From contig CBDBDN010000007.1 in NCBI GenBank assembly GCA_965203855.1, positions 186,001-250,000 on the forward strand: DNA of 64,000 nt, read 5' to 3'. The first letter of the stretch is position 1, and every line of letters starts with the position of its first letter. Positions 42,693 to 50,749 of this stretch are shown in pieces. This DNA is from Bin87 sp965203855 (GTDB lineage: Bacteria; Chloroflexota; Dehalococcoidia; Lucifugimonadales; UBA3495). Under the pieces are notes generated by a model. The model had not been told where the DNA came from. It did no database searches and saw only the letters and a program-made list of their open reading frames with translations. The translations under genes and the position numbers were made by a program.

Positions 42693-43871
42693 ATGACTAC
42701 CCCGGCTTACGACCTGGCATTGACCGGCGGCCATCTCCTGGACCCGGCGCAGGGCATCAACAACGCCCCCCGCGACCTCGCTTTCAAAGACGGCAAAGTC
42801 GCCGCCGTTGCCGACCGCATCCCCCCCGAACACGCCGCGCACCACATTGACATCTCCGGCAAACTGGTAACCCCCGGCCTCATTGACCTGCACGGCCATT
42901 TCTACCACGGCGCCAGCGGCAGCGCCGTCCACGCCGACCGCACCTGCCTCAGCAGCGGCGTTACTACCGGCATCGACGCCGGCAGCGCCGGTTTCCTCAA
43001 CTATGGCGCAATGCGCGATTATGTGTTCCCCGCACATCGCACCCGTCTCCTCGCTTTCCTCCACATCGGCGCCGTCGGACTGGCCGCTAACCGCGTCCTC
43101 GGCGGCGGCCTCCACGATATGCGTATCATCGACGTCGACCAGACCGTCCGCGCCATCAAGGACAACCCCAACTTTCTGCTCGGCGTCAAAGTGCGGATGC
43201 ACTACGACGCCGTCGCCCGCTGGAACGCCCACGAAGCCATGGCCAAAGCCAAAGCCGCCGCTGCCGAAGCCGGCGTCCGACTCATGGTCCACGTCAGCGG
43301 CACCCCCATCCCTCTCCCCGACATCCTCCACCACCTCGGCCCCGGCGACATCTCTACCCACGCTTTCAACGGACACCCCGACAACATCCTGGACAACGCC
43401 GGCAAAATCCGCCCCGAAGTCCGCGACGCCGTCCAACGCGGCGTCATCATGGACGTAGCCCACGCCGGCGTCCATTGCGATGTCGAAGTCGCCAAAGCGG
43501 CAATGGACCAGGGCGTTATCCCCGATACCATCAGCACCGACATCCATATCGCCCCGCCCGGCCGCACCGTCTACCTGATGAACGACCTGGTCAGCAAGTT
43601 CCACGCTATGGGAATGCCCCTGTCCGACGCCATCGCCGCCAGTACCAGCCGCCCGGCGCAAGTCCTCGGCCTGCAAGACGGCATCGGTTCCCTGGCCGTC
43701 GGCATGGCCGGCGACGCCGCCGTCTGGGAACAGCGTCAAGGCCGTTTCGTCTGGCACGACATGGCCGGCCACAATGTAGAGGGCCAGCTGCGCCTGGACA
43801 CTTTCGCCACCATCAAAGCCGGCGCCGTCGCCTGGCAAGAAGGCCGCCTCACCCGCATGGGCGAATGCTAA
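42693..43871 (+). CDS. Amidohydrolase/deacetylase-family metallohydrolase
   Basis: Protein of 392 residues of the dihydroorotase-like amidohydrolases. Metal-binding motif DLHGHFYHG follows the typical TPGLIDLHG strand; HMRH-type ligands are suggested by LMVHVSGTP and the HAFNGHPDN block. The C-terminal LGLQDGIGSLAVGMAGDAAVW is the usual return to the N-terminal beta-sandwich. A strong GGAGGAACC ribosome-binding site precedes the ATG. Related enzymes deacetylate or hydrolyse cyclic amides; the substrate is unknown. Confidence 0.8.
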   Translation: MTTPAYDLALTGGHLLDPAQGINNAPRDLAFKDGKVAAVADRIPPEHAAHHIDISGKLVTPGLIDLHGHFYHGASGSAVHADRTCLSSGVTTGIDAGSAGFLNYGAMRDYVFPAHRTRLLAFLHIGAVGLAANRVLGGGLHDMRIIDVDQTVRAIKDNPNFLLGVKVRMHYDAVARWNAHEAMAKAKAAAAEAGVRLMVHVSGTPIPLPDILHHLGPGDISTHAFNGHPDNILDNAGKIRPEVRDAVQRGVIMDVAHAGVHCDVEVAKAAMDQGVIPDTISTDIHIAPPGRTVYLMNDLVSKFHAMGMPLSDAIAASTSRPAQVLGLQDGIGSLAVGMAGDAAVWEQRQGRFVWHDMAGHNVEGQLRLDTFATIKAGAVAWQEGRLTRMGEC

Positions 43872-43912
43872 CCATCCCACCATCACCCCCCCAACCATCA
43901 TTCAACCCTCGA

Positions 43913-44209
43913 ACCGTCATTCCGGCGCAAGCCGGAATCCCGCCCCCATACAACCATCATCCCAACCCCCCCAACCGTCATTCCGACATCTCCACAACCC
44001 ACCATTCCATCCCCTAACAACCGTCATTCCAACCCCCCAACCGTCATTCCGGCGCAAGCCGGAATCCCGCCCGCAAGACCGCCCCGCACAACGAGCCTTG
44101 CGTCCCCGCAACGCCCCCCAACCATCATTCGCCCCCCCACAACCATCATTCCAACCCCTACAACCGTCATTCCAACCCCCCAACCGTCATTCCGGCGCAA
44201 GCCGGAATC
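43913..44209. repeat. RPT cluster (three full copies plus fragments)
   Basis: Full RPTs at 43913-43939, 44040-44066 and 44183-44209, with intervening C-rich half-copies (CAACCGTCATTCCAACCCCC). Gene-free between 43872 and the membrane protein start at 44313. Confidence 0.8.
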
Positions 44210-44312
44210 TATGGCGGCCCGTCCCATCACCGCACTAGCCAATCACAAACCCGGACCCCGCCGCAGCCCGGAACCACCGCAGCCTTGGCCACACGCCCCG
44301 ACACAGCAATCA

Positions 44313-45401
44313 ATGCCCAACTTCCGCCAATACACTTTCCTGCCCAACGCCGCCGCCCCGGAACTCGTTGAGCTGTTCGTAGTATCCGCCGTGGCCGCGG
44401 CCCTGGCCATACGCTGCTTCCTGTCCCTCGCCGGCAGCCCGCCCCCGGACGCCGGCGCCCTGCGCCTCGCCCCCATCCTCTGGGGCGGTATGCTGCTGCT
44501 GCCGATTGCCCTGCTCCTGCTGTTCACCGCATTAGGACGCAACGCGCCGCGCGCCGCCGCCATCATCGCCGGCATCGGTTTCGGCGCCTCTATTGACGAA
44601 CTCGGACGGTTCATCACTGCCGACTACCACTATCTCTACCAGCCGGCCATCGGTTTCGGCTACATCGTCTTTGTATCCCTCTTTCTGTCGCTGCGCCCCC
44701 CGCTGCTGCGCAATCGCCTAACGCCGGACGCCGCCCTGTCCAGCGCCCTGACGCTGCTGGCGGCCGCCCCCGGCGGACGGCCCTACGGCCGCCGCCGCCA
44801 GGAAATACTCCGCCTGCTGTCCCGCGCCGACCCCATCAACCCCCTGGTAACCGCCCTCTCCGCCTATGTCAGCGTCAGCGACGCTTGGCCCGATACCGGC
44901 CGCCCGGGTTCTCCCTTTGCCGTCCGCCGCCGCCTGGCGCAGTGGTATCGCAGCATCGCGCTGCATCCCCGCTATCGCGCCGCGCTGTCGGCCTTCTTTA
45001 TCCTGTATGCCGCGGCGCATTGCGGTATGGCAGTCTATTTCGCACTGTCGGATGCCCCCGCAGTGCTGGCTTTCAATGTGCAGGCGCAGCTGGCTTCGTC
45101 AATAGTAGCGGCGATGGTAGCCGCTTTCGGCATCGGACGACTCCGCCATTCCCGCCCGGACGCTTATCTCTGGTTCGCCCGCGCTATTCTGTTCAACATC
45201 CTGCTAACTCAAGTATTCGCCTTCCCCAGTGCACCCCTGGCCGCGCTGTGCGGACTGACGATAAACCTGCTCGCCTACGCCGCCCTCCGCTATATGACGC
45301 AACAAGAGCAGACGCTAACTCCCGACGCCAACGCCCCCTATGCCGACCCCACCGCCGGCCGCAGCCCCGCCCCATCACTGTCCTCCGGCGAATGCGGCTA
45401 A
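44313..45401 (+). CDS. Integral membrane protein of unknown function
   Basis: Protein of 362 residues. About eight hydrophobic helices are visible: four in the first third (ELVELFVVSAVAAALAIRCF; LWGGMLLLPIALLLLFTALG; AAAIIAGIGFGASIDELGRF; FGYIVFVSLFLSL) and the rest after residue 225. A soluble stretch of about 80 residues with paired Arg (GRPYGRRRQEILRLLSRADP) lies between. ATG 44313 (MPNFRQYTF) is chosen over upstream frame through the RPT array. No family is recognised. Confidence 0.6.
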   Translation: MPNFRQYTFLPNAAAPELVELFVVSAVAAALAIRCFLSLAGSPPPDAGALRLAPILWGGMLLLPIALLLLFTALGRNAPRAAAIIAGIGFGASIDELGRFITADYHYLYQPAIGFGYIVFVSLFLSLRPPLLRNRLTPDAALSSALTLLAAAPGGRPYGRRRQEILRLLSRADPINPLVTALSAYVSVSDAWPDTGRPGSPFAVRRRLAQWYRSIALHPRYRAALSAFFILYAAAHCGMAVYFALSDAPAVLAFNVQAQLASSIVAAMVAAFGIGRLRHSRPDAYLWFARAILFNILLTQVFAFPSAPLAALCGLTINLLAYAALRYMTQQEQTLTPDANAPYADPTAGRSPAPSLSSGECG

Positions 45402-45437
45402 CCCCCGCCCTCCCAAACCATCATTCCGCCCCCCTAA

Positions 45438-45522
45438 ACCGTCATTCCGGCGCAAGCCGGAATCTAACCCCCCAACCGTCATTCCGTCCCCCCCCAACCG
45501 TCATTCCGGCGCAAGCCGGAAT
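45438..45522. repeat. Two RPTs, the second abutting the IS30 element
   Basis: RPTs at 45438-45464 and 45497-45522. The second is cut just after GCCGGAAT, where the IS30 left end begins (TGTGGATTCAC), so the element probably inserted into this repeat. Confidence 0.75.
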
Positions 45523-46520
45523 GTGGATTCACATTTCAAGTGCAACGCGGCAGCGAATACTTCGGTGGGCGTCCGGTAGTTCAGGCACTGCCGGGGCGTA
45601 TTGTTGTACGCCTGAATTGTGGCGGTGAGCTGCGCCGCCTTGATTTGCTTCAAGTTGGTCCGGCGCGGCAAAAACCGCCGCAGCCGGCCGATGGCATTCT
45701 CCACTCCCCCTTTTTGCCACGGCGACCTGACCTCGCAAAAGTAAGTTGGGATGCCTTGGCCGTGCAGCCGATAGCGCCGGGCAAATTCCGTGCCGTTGTC
45801 AAAAGTTACGCTGCGCCGCAGCTCCGCCGGAAATGGCGACAGCATCCGCGCCAGCGCCACCCCAATCGGTTCGGCCGCCTTGCTCTGCGGACGCCACGCC
45901 AGCAGCAGCCGGGAATGGCGCTCGTGCAACAGCAGCGCTTGGCCCTGATTGCCGAACCGCATCAGGTCGGCCTCCCAGTGGCCGGGCGTGCGGCGGTCAG
46001 CGGCCTCCGGACTGCGCCCTGACTATGTTGAGATTAGCGGCGGCGTCCCGCCCGGAACGCGGACGATGGCATTGCCGCCGCGCCGCCCGCGCCAACCCCG
46101 TTTGGACTTGCCCCGCGGCAGGTACAGCCGCCAGGAATAATCCTTGGTGCGGGCCAGTTGAGCATAAATGAAGCGGTAGATGCTTTCGTGAGAGATGACC
46201 CGGCGTCCGCAATCCAGAGCCAGCCGGCCCGACACCTGGGCCGGCGACCAGCCGGCGCGCAGCCGGGACAGGACAGCATCCCGCAAGGGGGCGTCCCGTT
46301 CCAAGCGCGCGCCGCGCCAACAGCGGGCTTGGGCCTGCCGCTGCGCGTATTCGGGCTGATAGTCGCCGTTGGCGGAGGCATTGCGGTTTAGCTCCCGCGT
46401 GATGGTAGATGTCGCGCGATCCAAAGTTGCCGCAATTTCGGAGACGGAGCAGCCCGCGGTCCGTAATCGGGCAATTTCGCAGCGCTCAACGATGCTGAGC
46501 TGTTGATAATGCGTTCCCAT
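45501..46520 (-). pseudogene. IS30 transposase with an in-frame TAG
   Basis: One reading frame of about 339 codons. The N-terminal part (165 residues) has the HTH SIVERCEIARLRTAGCSVSEIA and ISHESIYRFIYAQ typical of IS30. After TAG at 46023-46025 the same frame continues with the DDE catalytic core: GHWEADLM (first D), VTFDNGTEFA (second D) and KGGVENAIGRLRRFLP (E). In copy 2 the codon at this position is CAA, so the TAG is probably a nonsense mutation of a Gln codon. The frame has no stop inside the element and runs on into the flanking RPT, ending at 45501. It is inactive unless the TAG is read through. Confidence 0.8.
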
Positions 46521-46558
46521 GGCAACACCATAACCTGGCGTTGCACTTCGTTAGTGAG
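45523..46558 (-). mobile_element. IS30-family insertion sequence, copy 1
   Basis: About 1.04 kb. Imperfect terminal inverted repeats: left end TTCACATTTCAAGTGCAACGC (in part), right end, read on the other strand, CTCACTAACGAAGTGCAACGCC (in part), sharing AAGTGCAACGC. One transposase frame fills it, interrupted by an in-frame stop. Exact ends and target duplication cannot be fixed by eye. Confidence 0.75.
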
Positions 46559-46669
46559 TTTAGAGAATCCAAACCCCACTCTGCGCCTCCGCGCCTCTGC
46601 GTCAAACCCATCCTATCCATCCTGTCCATCGGTGTAAAAAATTCCCTCCCGCCAATGACGCCAACCCCC

Positions 46670-46697
46670 TTGCGAACCCGTACAGCCGTGCTATAAT
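46670..46697 (+). promoter_or_regulatory. Sigma-70-type promoter ahead of a long untranslated stretch
   Basis: TTGCGA (46670-46675), 16-nt spacer, TATAAT (46692-46697). The -35 resembles the TTGCGC seen at two tRNA genes here. The next gene on the plus strand starts 470 nt downstream. Confidence 0.6.
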
Positions 46698-46703
46698 CAG
46701 ATT

Positions 46704-47040
46704 CGTCAGGCAGCCAATCTCCGAGCCCACCGATTTCCAGGTCGTTACGGTCATTCAGCAATCAAGTCGCACCGGCGTTCCCTACTCGCCCACGGTCCAA
46801 CTAACCGAAGGAGTCGGGTCCTGCCAAGGCGCCAGACGGAGCGCCCCGTCCCCGGACGAAAAACCAGCCGCGTGAAAAGCAACGCGCAAAACCTCCGGCC
46901 GTAGGGCTGATAAGCGACCGCAAACCCTGGCAGACTGCAATCCAATCCCAACCAATCCTAACCAATCCCAACCCAACGCACCCGACCACCTTGAACCCGA
47001 CATCATAACCAGACCCCAACCCCCAATCCCCCAAAGGAGG
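46704..47040 (+). ncRNA. Candidate non-coding RNA or long 5' leader
   Basis: No convincing ORF on either strand. Possible local stems on the plus strand: GGCGC/GCGCC around 46830-46847, CGTCC/GGACG at about 46849-46860, CGCGT/ACGCG at about 46871-46888. It does not match RNase P, tmRNA or SRP RNA signatures that I can recognise. It could be the leader of the PAC2 gene or a separate small RNA driven by the promoter at 46670. The call rests on promoter plus stems only. Confidence 0.3.
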
Positions 47041-47046
47041 CCCCAA

Positions 47047-47077
47047 AATCCCCATTCATCCCCTCCATCCATGCCAT
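47047..47077. repeat. 31-bp dispersed repeat
   Basis: Identical over 31 bases to 22466-22496 (AATCCCCATTCATCCC followed by CTCCATCCATGCCAT). At 46606-46632 the same second family also gives TGTCCATCGGTGTAAAA, matching 22511-22534. Confidence 0.8.
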
Positions 47078-47169
47078 CATCCGTTCCCCCCCGGAGGCCA
47101 AATCCCCCTCCATCCCATCCGACCCCCGCCTTGACGCTGCGCCCTTGCGGTGTTACCGTGTGCGCCGTT

Positions 47170-48225
47170 ATGCGTATCGGCGAATTCGAAATTACGGAAC
47201 CCACCCCGGAACTGCGCGACCCCCATCTGCTCGCCGTCCTCCGCCCCTGGATCGACGTCGGCAATGTCGGTAGCCTCGCCCTGGGCCGCATCGAACGCTA
47301 CCACCGCAGCCAGGAACTGGGCCGGCTGCATCGCCCCGGCCGGTTCTACGACTTTACCCGCTATCGCCCCCGCAGCTATCTCGTCAGCGGACAGCGCGAA
47401 GTTACCGTCCCCAACAGCATCATCCGCTACGCCAACCCCGACGACGGACGCCATCTCCTCACCGCGCACCTGCTGGAACCCCACCTCTACGGCGAGGACT
47501 ACTGCGACGCCTTGCTCGAAATTATCCGCTATTTCGGCGTCAAGCAGTATTCCCTTATCGGCGGTATGTACGACATGGTGCCCCACACCCGCCCGCTCGT
47601 TATCTCCGGCATCGGCGCCGGCCCCAACCTGCAACGCGATTACGCCAACACCGGCGCCCGCACCAGCAACTACGAAGGCCCTACTACCATCACCTACACC
47701 GTCAGCAATACCGCCGCCCAGCTCGGACTGGAAACCCGCGCCTTTGTCGTCCACCTCCCCCAGTACCTCAACCTGGACGACGACCACCAGGGCGCCGCCC
47801 GCCTGATGCAAGCCCTCTGCCGCCTCTACAACCTCCCCGAATACATCGCCCAAGAGGAACGCGGCCATAAGCAGTACGCCGAACTCTCCCCCAACGACGG
47901 CCCCCTCCCCGACCGCGATATTCTGGCCCGCATCGAGGAACTCTACGACTCGGAATACGGCGACGGCGGTAGCCCCGCCACTACTGCCACTCCTCTGCCC
48001 GCCAGCATCGAGGAATTCTTGCAAGGTCTCAATGTAGATTTGGACCTGGACGGCCTTGACGGCGATGGCGGCGATGCCGACAACCCCGACGACCGGGGAC
48101 GCCCCGACGACCGCGGCCGCCCCGGCAGCGGCGGCCGCCCCGGCAGCGGCGGCCGCCCCGACCGACCCGGCCGCAGCCCCGGCGATAACGACGAACCGGA
48201 CGACCGCGACCTCGCCGCCGTCTAA
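47170..48225 (+). CDS. PAC2-family protein with Arg/Gly/Asp-rich tail
   Basis: Protein of 351 residues. The first 270 residues have the PAC2 (proteasome assembly chaperone 2-like) pattern: DVGNVGSLAL near the start, DMVPHTRPLVISGIG and YEGPTTITYTVSNTAAQLGLE, and an LPQYLNLDDDHQGAARLMQAL helix. PAC2 proteins occur in archaea, actinobacteria and Chloroflexi; the bacterial role is unclear. The last 45 residues are a low-complexity tail with repeats of the type DDRGRP and GSGGRP. ATG 47170 (MRIGEFEITE) is preferred; upstream frame is low in complexity. Confidence 0.75.
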   Translation: MRIGEFEITEPTPELRDPHLLAVLRPWIDVGNVGSLALGRIERYHRSQELGRLHRPGRFYDFTRYRPRSYLVSGQREVTVPNSIIRYANPDDGRHLLTAHLLEPHLYGEDYCDALLEIIRYFGVKQYSLIGGMYDMVPHTRPLVISGIGAGPNLQRDYANTGARTSNYEGPTTITYTVSNTAAQLGLETRAFVVHLPQYLNLDDDHQGAARLMQALCRLYNLPEYIAQEERGHKQYAELSPNDGPLPDRDILARIEELYDSEYGDGGSPATTATPLPASIEEFLQGLNVDLDLDGLDGDGGDADNPDDRGRPDDRGRPGSGGRPGSGGRPDRPGRSPGDNDEPDDRDLAAV

Positions 48226-48264
48226 ACCGACGCCCCAACGGCAGCGTCCATCCGCATATATCCG

Positions 48265-49635
48265 ATGGCAGACCAGCATCCGCCGCCAGCGCATACGCCC
48301 GCAGTACGGCAGCCGTCCGCCGCCAACCCCCCAACGCCCGGCGTCGCCGAGCTGTTGCAGGCCCTCATCCGCCACGATACTACCAACCCCCCGGGCAACG
48401 AAAAAGCCTGCGCCCAATACTGCCAAAGCGTCCTCAACGCCGCCGGCATTGACGCCCGGCTGCTGGGCGCCGACGCCAACCGCCCCAATCTAATCAGCCG
48501 CCTCCCCGGCCGCGGCGCCGCCCCGCCCCTCCTCCTCTACGGCCACCTTGATGTTGTGCCGACCGTCGCCCAACCCTGGGATGTCCCCCCCTTTGAGGGC
48601 CGCCAACAGGACGGCTACATCTGGGGCCGCGGCGCCCTGGACATGAAAGGCGGCGTCGCCATGATGCTGGACGCCTTCATCCGCGCCCACCGCGACCAAT
48701 CCAACCTCCCCGGCGACGTCATCCTCGCCCTCGTTTCCGACGAGGAAGCCGGCGGACTTGCCGGCGCCGGCTGGCTGGTCGCGGCGCACCCGGAACTGTT
48801 CCAGGACGCGCGCTACGCCATCGGCGAATTCGGCGGTTTCAGCAAAACCTACCGCGGCCGCAAGTTCTACATGGTTCAAGTCGCCGAAAAACAGGGCTGC
48901 CGCGTCCAGGCCGTCGCCCGCGGCCCCGGCGGACACGGCTCCCTCGTGCATCACGACACCGCCCCCACCCGAATGTCCCAATTCCTCGTCAAACTGGACC
49001 AAACCCCCCTCCCCTACCACATCCACCCAGTTACCCGGATGATGATTGAAGCAATGAGCCAGCGCCTCCCCTGCCCCGACGGCGCTTTCCTAAAGCTGCT
49101 GCTCAACCCGTCCCTTACCGGCCGAATGCTCCGCCGCATCGGCAAAACCGGCAAGGAAATGGAGCCCCTGTTCCGCCATACCGCCAACGCTACCGTTATC
49201 GCCGGCGGCGAAAAGCCCAATGTCATCCCCAGCCAGGTAGCCGTCAACCTGGACTGCCGAATGCTCCCCGGCTACGACGCCGAAGATCTGATAGGCGAAC
49301 TGCAAGACATCGCCGGCCCCGACATTGAGTTTGAAGTGCTGCGCTTTGAACCCAAACCCTGGCTGCTGAATATGGGCCTGTTTGACACCTTATCCGACAT
49401 CATCGCCGAGCAAGACCCCGACGGCGCATCCGTGCCAATGCTGATGCCGGCCGGCACCGACGGCCGCCATTTCGCCCGGCTGGGCATCCAAACCTACGGC
49501 TGGATGCCGATGAACCTCCCCGCCGACTTCGACTTCCTGCAAACCATCCACGCCGCCAACGAGCGCATCCCCATATCCGCCCTAGAGTTCGGCGCCGCCG
49601 CCCTCCACCAGCTACTGCAACGCTTCCACGACTAA
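48265..49635 (+). CDS. M20-family metallopeptidase (dipeptidase/deacylase)
   Basis: Protein of 456 residues. Di-zinc site residues: GHLDVVP (His and Asp), ALDMKGGVAM (bridging Asp), SDEEAGG (catalytic and metal Glu) and PAGTDGRHFARLG near the C-terminus (last His). The dimerisation domain lies between. Enzymes such as DapE, ArgE and peptidase T share this fold; with VPMLMPAGTDGRHF it resembles the general M20 dipeptidase/acetylornithine deacetylase-like group. The first 26 residues are a proline-rich extension. It follows the PAC2 gene with a 39-bp gap, likely in one operon. Confidence 0.85.
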   Translation: MADQHPPPAHTPAVRQPSAANPPTPGVAELLQALIRHDTTNPPGNEKACAQYCQSVLNAAGIDARLLGADANRPNLISRLPGRGAAPPLLLYGHLDVVPTVAQPWDVPPFEGRQQDGYIWGRGALDMKGGVAMMLDAFIRAHRDQSNLPGDVILALVSDEEAGGLAGAGWLVAAHPELFQDARYAIGEFGGFSKTYRGRKFYMVQVAEKQGCRVQAVARGPGGHGSLVHHDTAPTRMSQFLVKLDQTPLPYHIHPVTRMMIEAMSQRLPCPDGAFLKLLLNPSLTGRMLRRIGKTGKEMEPLFRHTANATVIAGGEKPNVIPSQVAVNLDCRMLPGYDAEDLIGELQDIAGPDIEFEVLRFEPKPWLLNMGLFDTLSDIIAEQDPDGASVPMLMPAGTDGRHFARLGIQTYGWMPMNLPADFDFLQTIHAANERIPISALEFGAAALHQLLQRFHD

Positions 49636-49656
49636 CTAGACGACGCGCGACCCGCC

Positions 49657-49699
49657 CATCGCCCCAGCATATCAATCCCACCCGCGCCGCAATCGTCCC
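49657..49699. repeat. 43-bp direct repeat, left copy
   Basis: Matches 50170-50212 with two mismatches; shared core TATCAATCCCACCCGCGCC. The two copies flank the VapBC-like remnant, 513 bp apart. Confidence 0.75.
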
Positions 49700-49736
49700 T
49701 ATCTTGACGGGCCGCACCGCCCCATATAGTGCCAGT

Positions 49737-50018
49737 ATGGTTGCCCACACCGCTAAATCCACGAATTCGTTCACATTGGACGCGGAAACCGCGCCGGCTC
49801 TGGCGGCCCTAGCGCAACGATGGCAGCTGTCGGAGGGCGATGCCTTGCGCCGGGCCATCCGGCGCGCTTCCCATGAATCCGCCGCGCCGGAGACTTCGGC
49901 ATCGTCGCCCGCAGACCGCCTGCAAGCCTTGGCCGAACTCCGTTCATCACTGGCGGAGCAGGGAACTGACTTTAACGCTTGGGAACGGGAAGCGCGGGAA
50001 ATCCGGCAGGGACATTAA
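49737..50018 (+). CDS. VapB-like antitoxin
   Basis: Protein of 93 residues. The N-terminus (FTLDAETAPALAALAQRWQLSEGDALRRAIRRA) fits a short ribbon-helix-helix DNA-binding domain; the C-terminal part (PADRLQALAELRSSLAEQG to WEREAREIRQG) fits the toxin-binding tail of VapB-type antitoxins. It is followed 11 bp later by a truncated PIN-domain toxin start. Flanked by 43-bp direct repeats, so the locus may have been inserted or duplicated as a unit. Confidence 0.6.
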   Translation: MVAHTAKSTNSFTLDAETAPALAALAQRWQLSEGDALRRAIRRASHESAAPETSASSPADRLQALAELRSSLAEQGTDFNAWEREAREIRQGH

Positions 50019-50029
50019 CCTCGGCTGCG

Positions 50030-50146
50030 ATGATCCACCTGGACACCAGCTTTCTCATCAGAGCGCTGATAATCGATTCGCCGAGCACGGCCTCCAACTG
50101 GCATAAAGCCGGCGCAGTTCCCCACCAACGAAGCCGGCCGGGCTAA
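50030..50146 (+). pseudogene. Truncated VapC-like PIN toxin
   Basis: 38-residue ORF starting MIHLDTSFLIRAL, the standard PIN-domain N-terminus with the first catalytic aspartate in LDTSFL. PIN toxins are about 130 residues; here the frame ends after HKAGAVPHQRSRPG. The following sequence does not continue the domain in any frame that I can see, so the toxin is lost and only the antitoxin remains complete. Confidence 0.6.
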
Positions 50147-50169
50147 CTAACGCAAAAGGCGATGCAACG

Positions 50170-50212
50170 CATCGTCCCAGAATATCAATCCCACCCGCGC
50201 CGCAATCGTCCC
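50170..50212. repeat. 43-bp direct repeat, right copy
   Basis: Right partner of 49657-49699. No gene lies between it and the small ORFs starting at 50309. Confidence 0.75.
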
Positions 50213-50308
50213 AAGTTACCCCGCCAACCCCGCGCTAATTACCAGGCAATTGGTAAGGCGGCAAGTGCCAGAGGCGGAGAAATCTGAAACGCAATCCCAT
50301 ACCGCGGC

Positions 50309-50476
50309 TTATGGCGTCCAATCCAGATTGACGCGTTTGAGACGCTCCTTGATAGCGCGCCTGGCCCGTTTCATTGCATTCCCGGATAATCCGGTCAGGT
50401 TTCGGAACTCCACATTGTAATGGAACGGATTGTGCGGTTCCGGCGCATATACCAGAGTCCCGCCGGCAGCCGATAT
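50309..50476 (-). pseudogene. 55-codon open frame following an in-frame stop
   Basis: This frame has no ATG before residue 35 but reads as real protein: GTLVYAPEPHNPFHYNVEFR and then LSGNAMKRARRAIKERLKRV. It lies in the same frame as the ORF at 50477-50749, directly after its TAA stop. It could be the C-terminal end of that gene, separated by a nonsense change, or a gene with a rare start codon. Family not recognised. Confidence 0.35.
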
Positions 50477-50749
50477 TTAACCCGCCGAATAGGAAACGGA
50501 GCCGGCCGGAGGCGGCCAGCCATCGGCGGCACGACTTGCCGCGTGAATTGCGTGTAATTGTGCGGGGGTGGGACTGGCCTCCGGGCTGTCCCCATCTACC
50601 GATAAAGACGGCGGCTTCCGGTTGGTTTTGGGTTGAAACGCCGCCTCCAGTATTGCGCCGTCCTGGTATTGGTTATCCCAGATCTGCAACCGGAATTCAT
50701 TAGCGTCGGCCACCGTCAGTCCCCTAGCGCCATCCCAATTTTCCCCCAC
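50477..50749 (-). CDS. Hypothetical protein downstream of rplT, second of a pair
   Basis: 90 residues, starting MGENWDGARGLTVADANEFR, overlapping the end of the upstream gene by 34 bases. Conserved-looking segment LQIWDNQYQDGAILEAAFQPKT is followed by a Pro/Ser-rich tail. No family is recognised. The frame continues after the stop (see 50309-50476). Confidence 0.4.
   Translation of the reverse strand: MGENWDGARGLTVADANEFRLQIWDNQYQDGAILEAAFQPKTNRKPPSLSVDGDSPEASPTPAQLHAIHAASRAADGWPPPAGSVSYSAG

Noticed and set aside
42564..43901. 445-codon open frame on the minus strand
   Set aside because: Antisense to the amidohydrolase gene; Gly/Val/Asp-rich sequence typical of an antisense frame in high-GC DNA.
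46704..47040. tmRNA, SRP RNA or 6S RNA in the gene-free stretch
   Set aside because: No tRNA-like acceptor or T arm, no SRP GGTCAGG/GGAAGCAGC core; 6S cannot be judged without folding. Left as an unnamed candidate.
47077..48426. 449-codon open frame on the minus strand
   Set aside because: Antisense to the PAC2 gene; compositionally Ala/Gly/Val with no motif.
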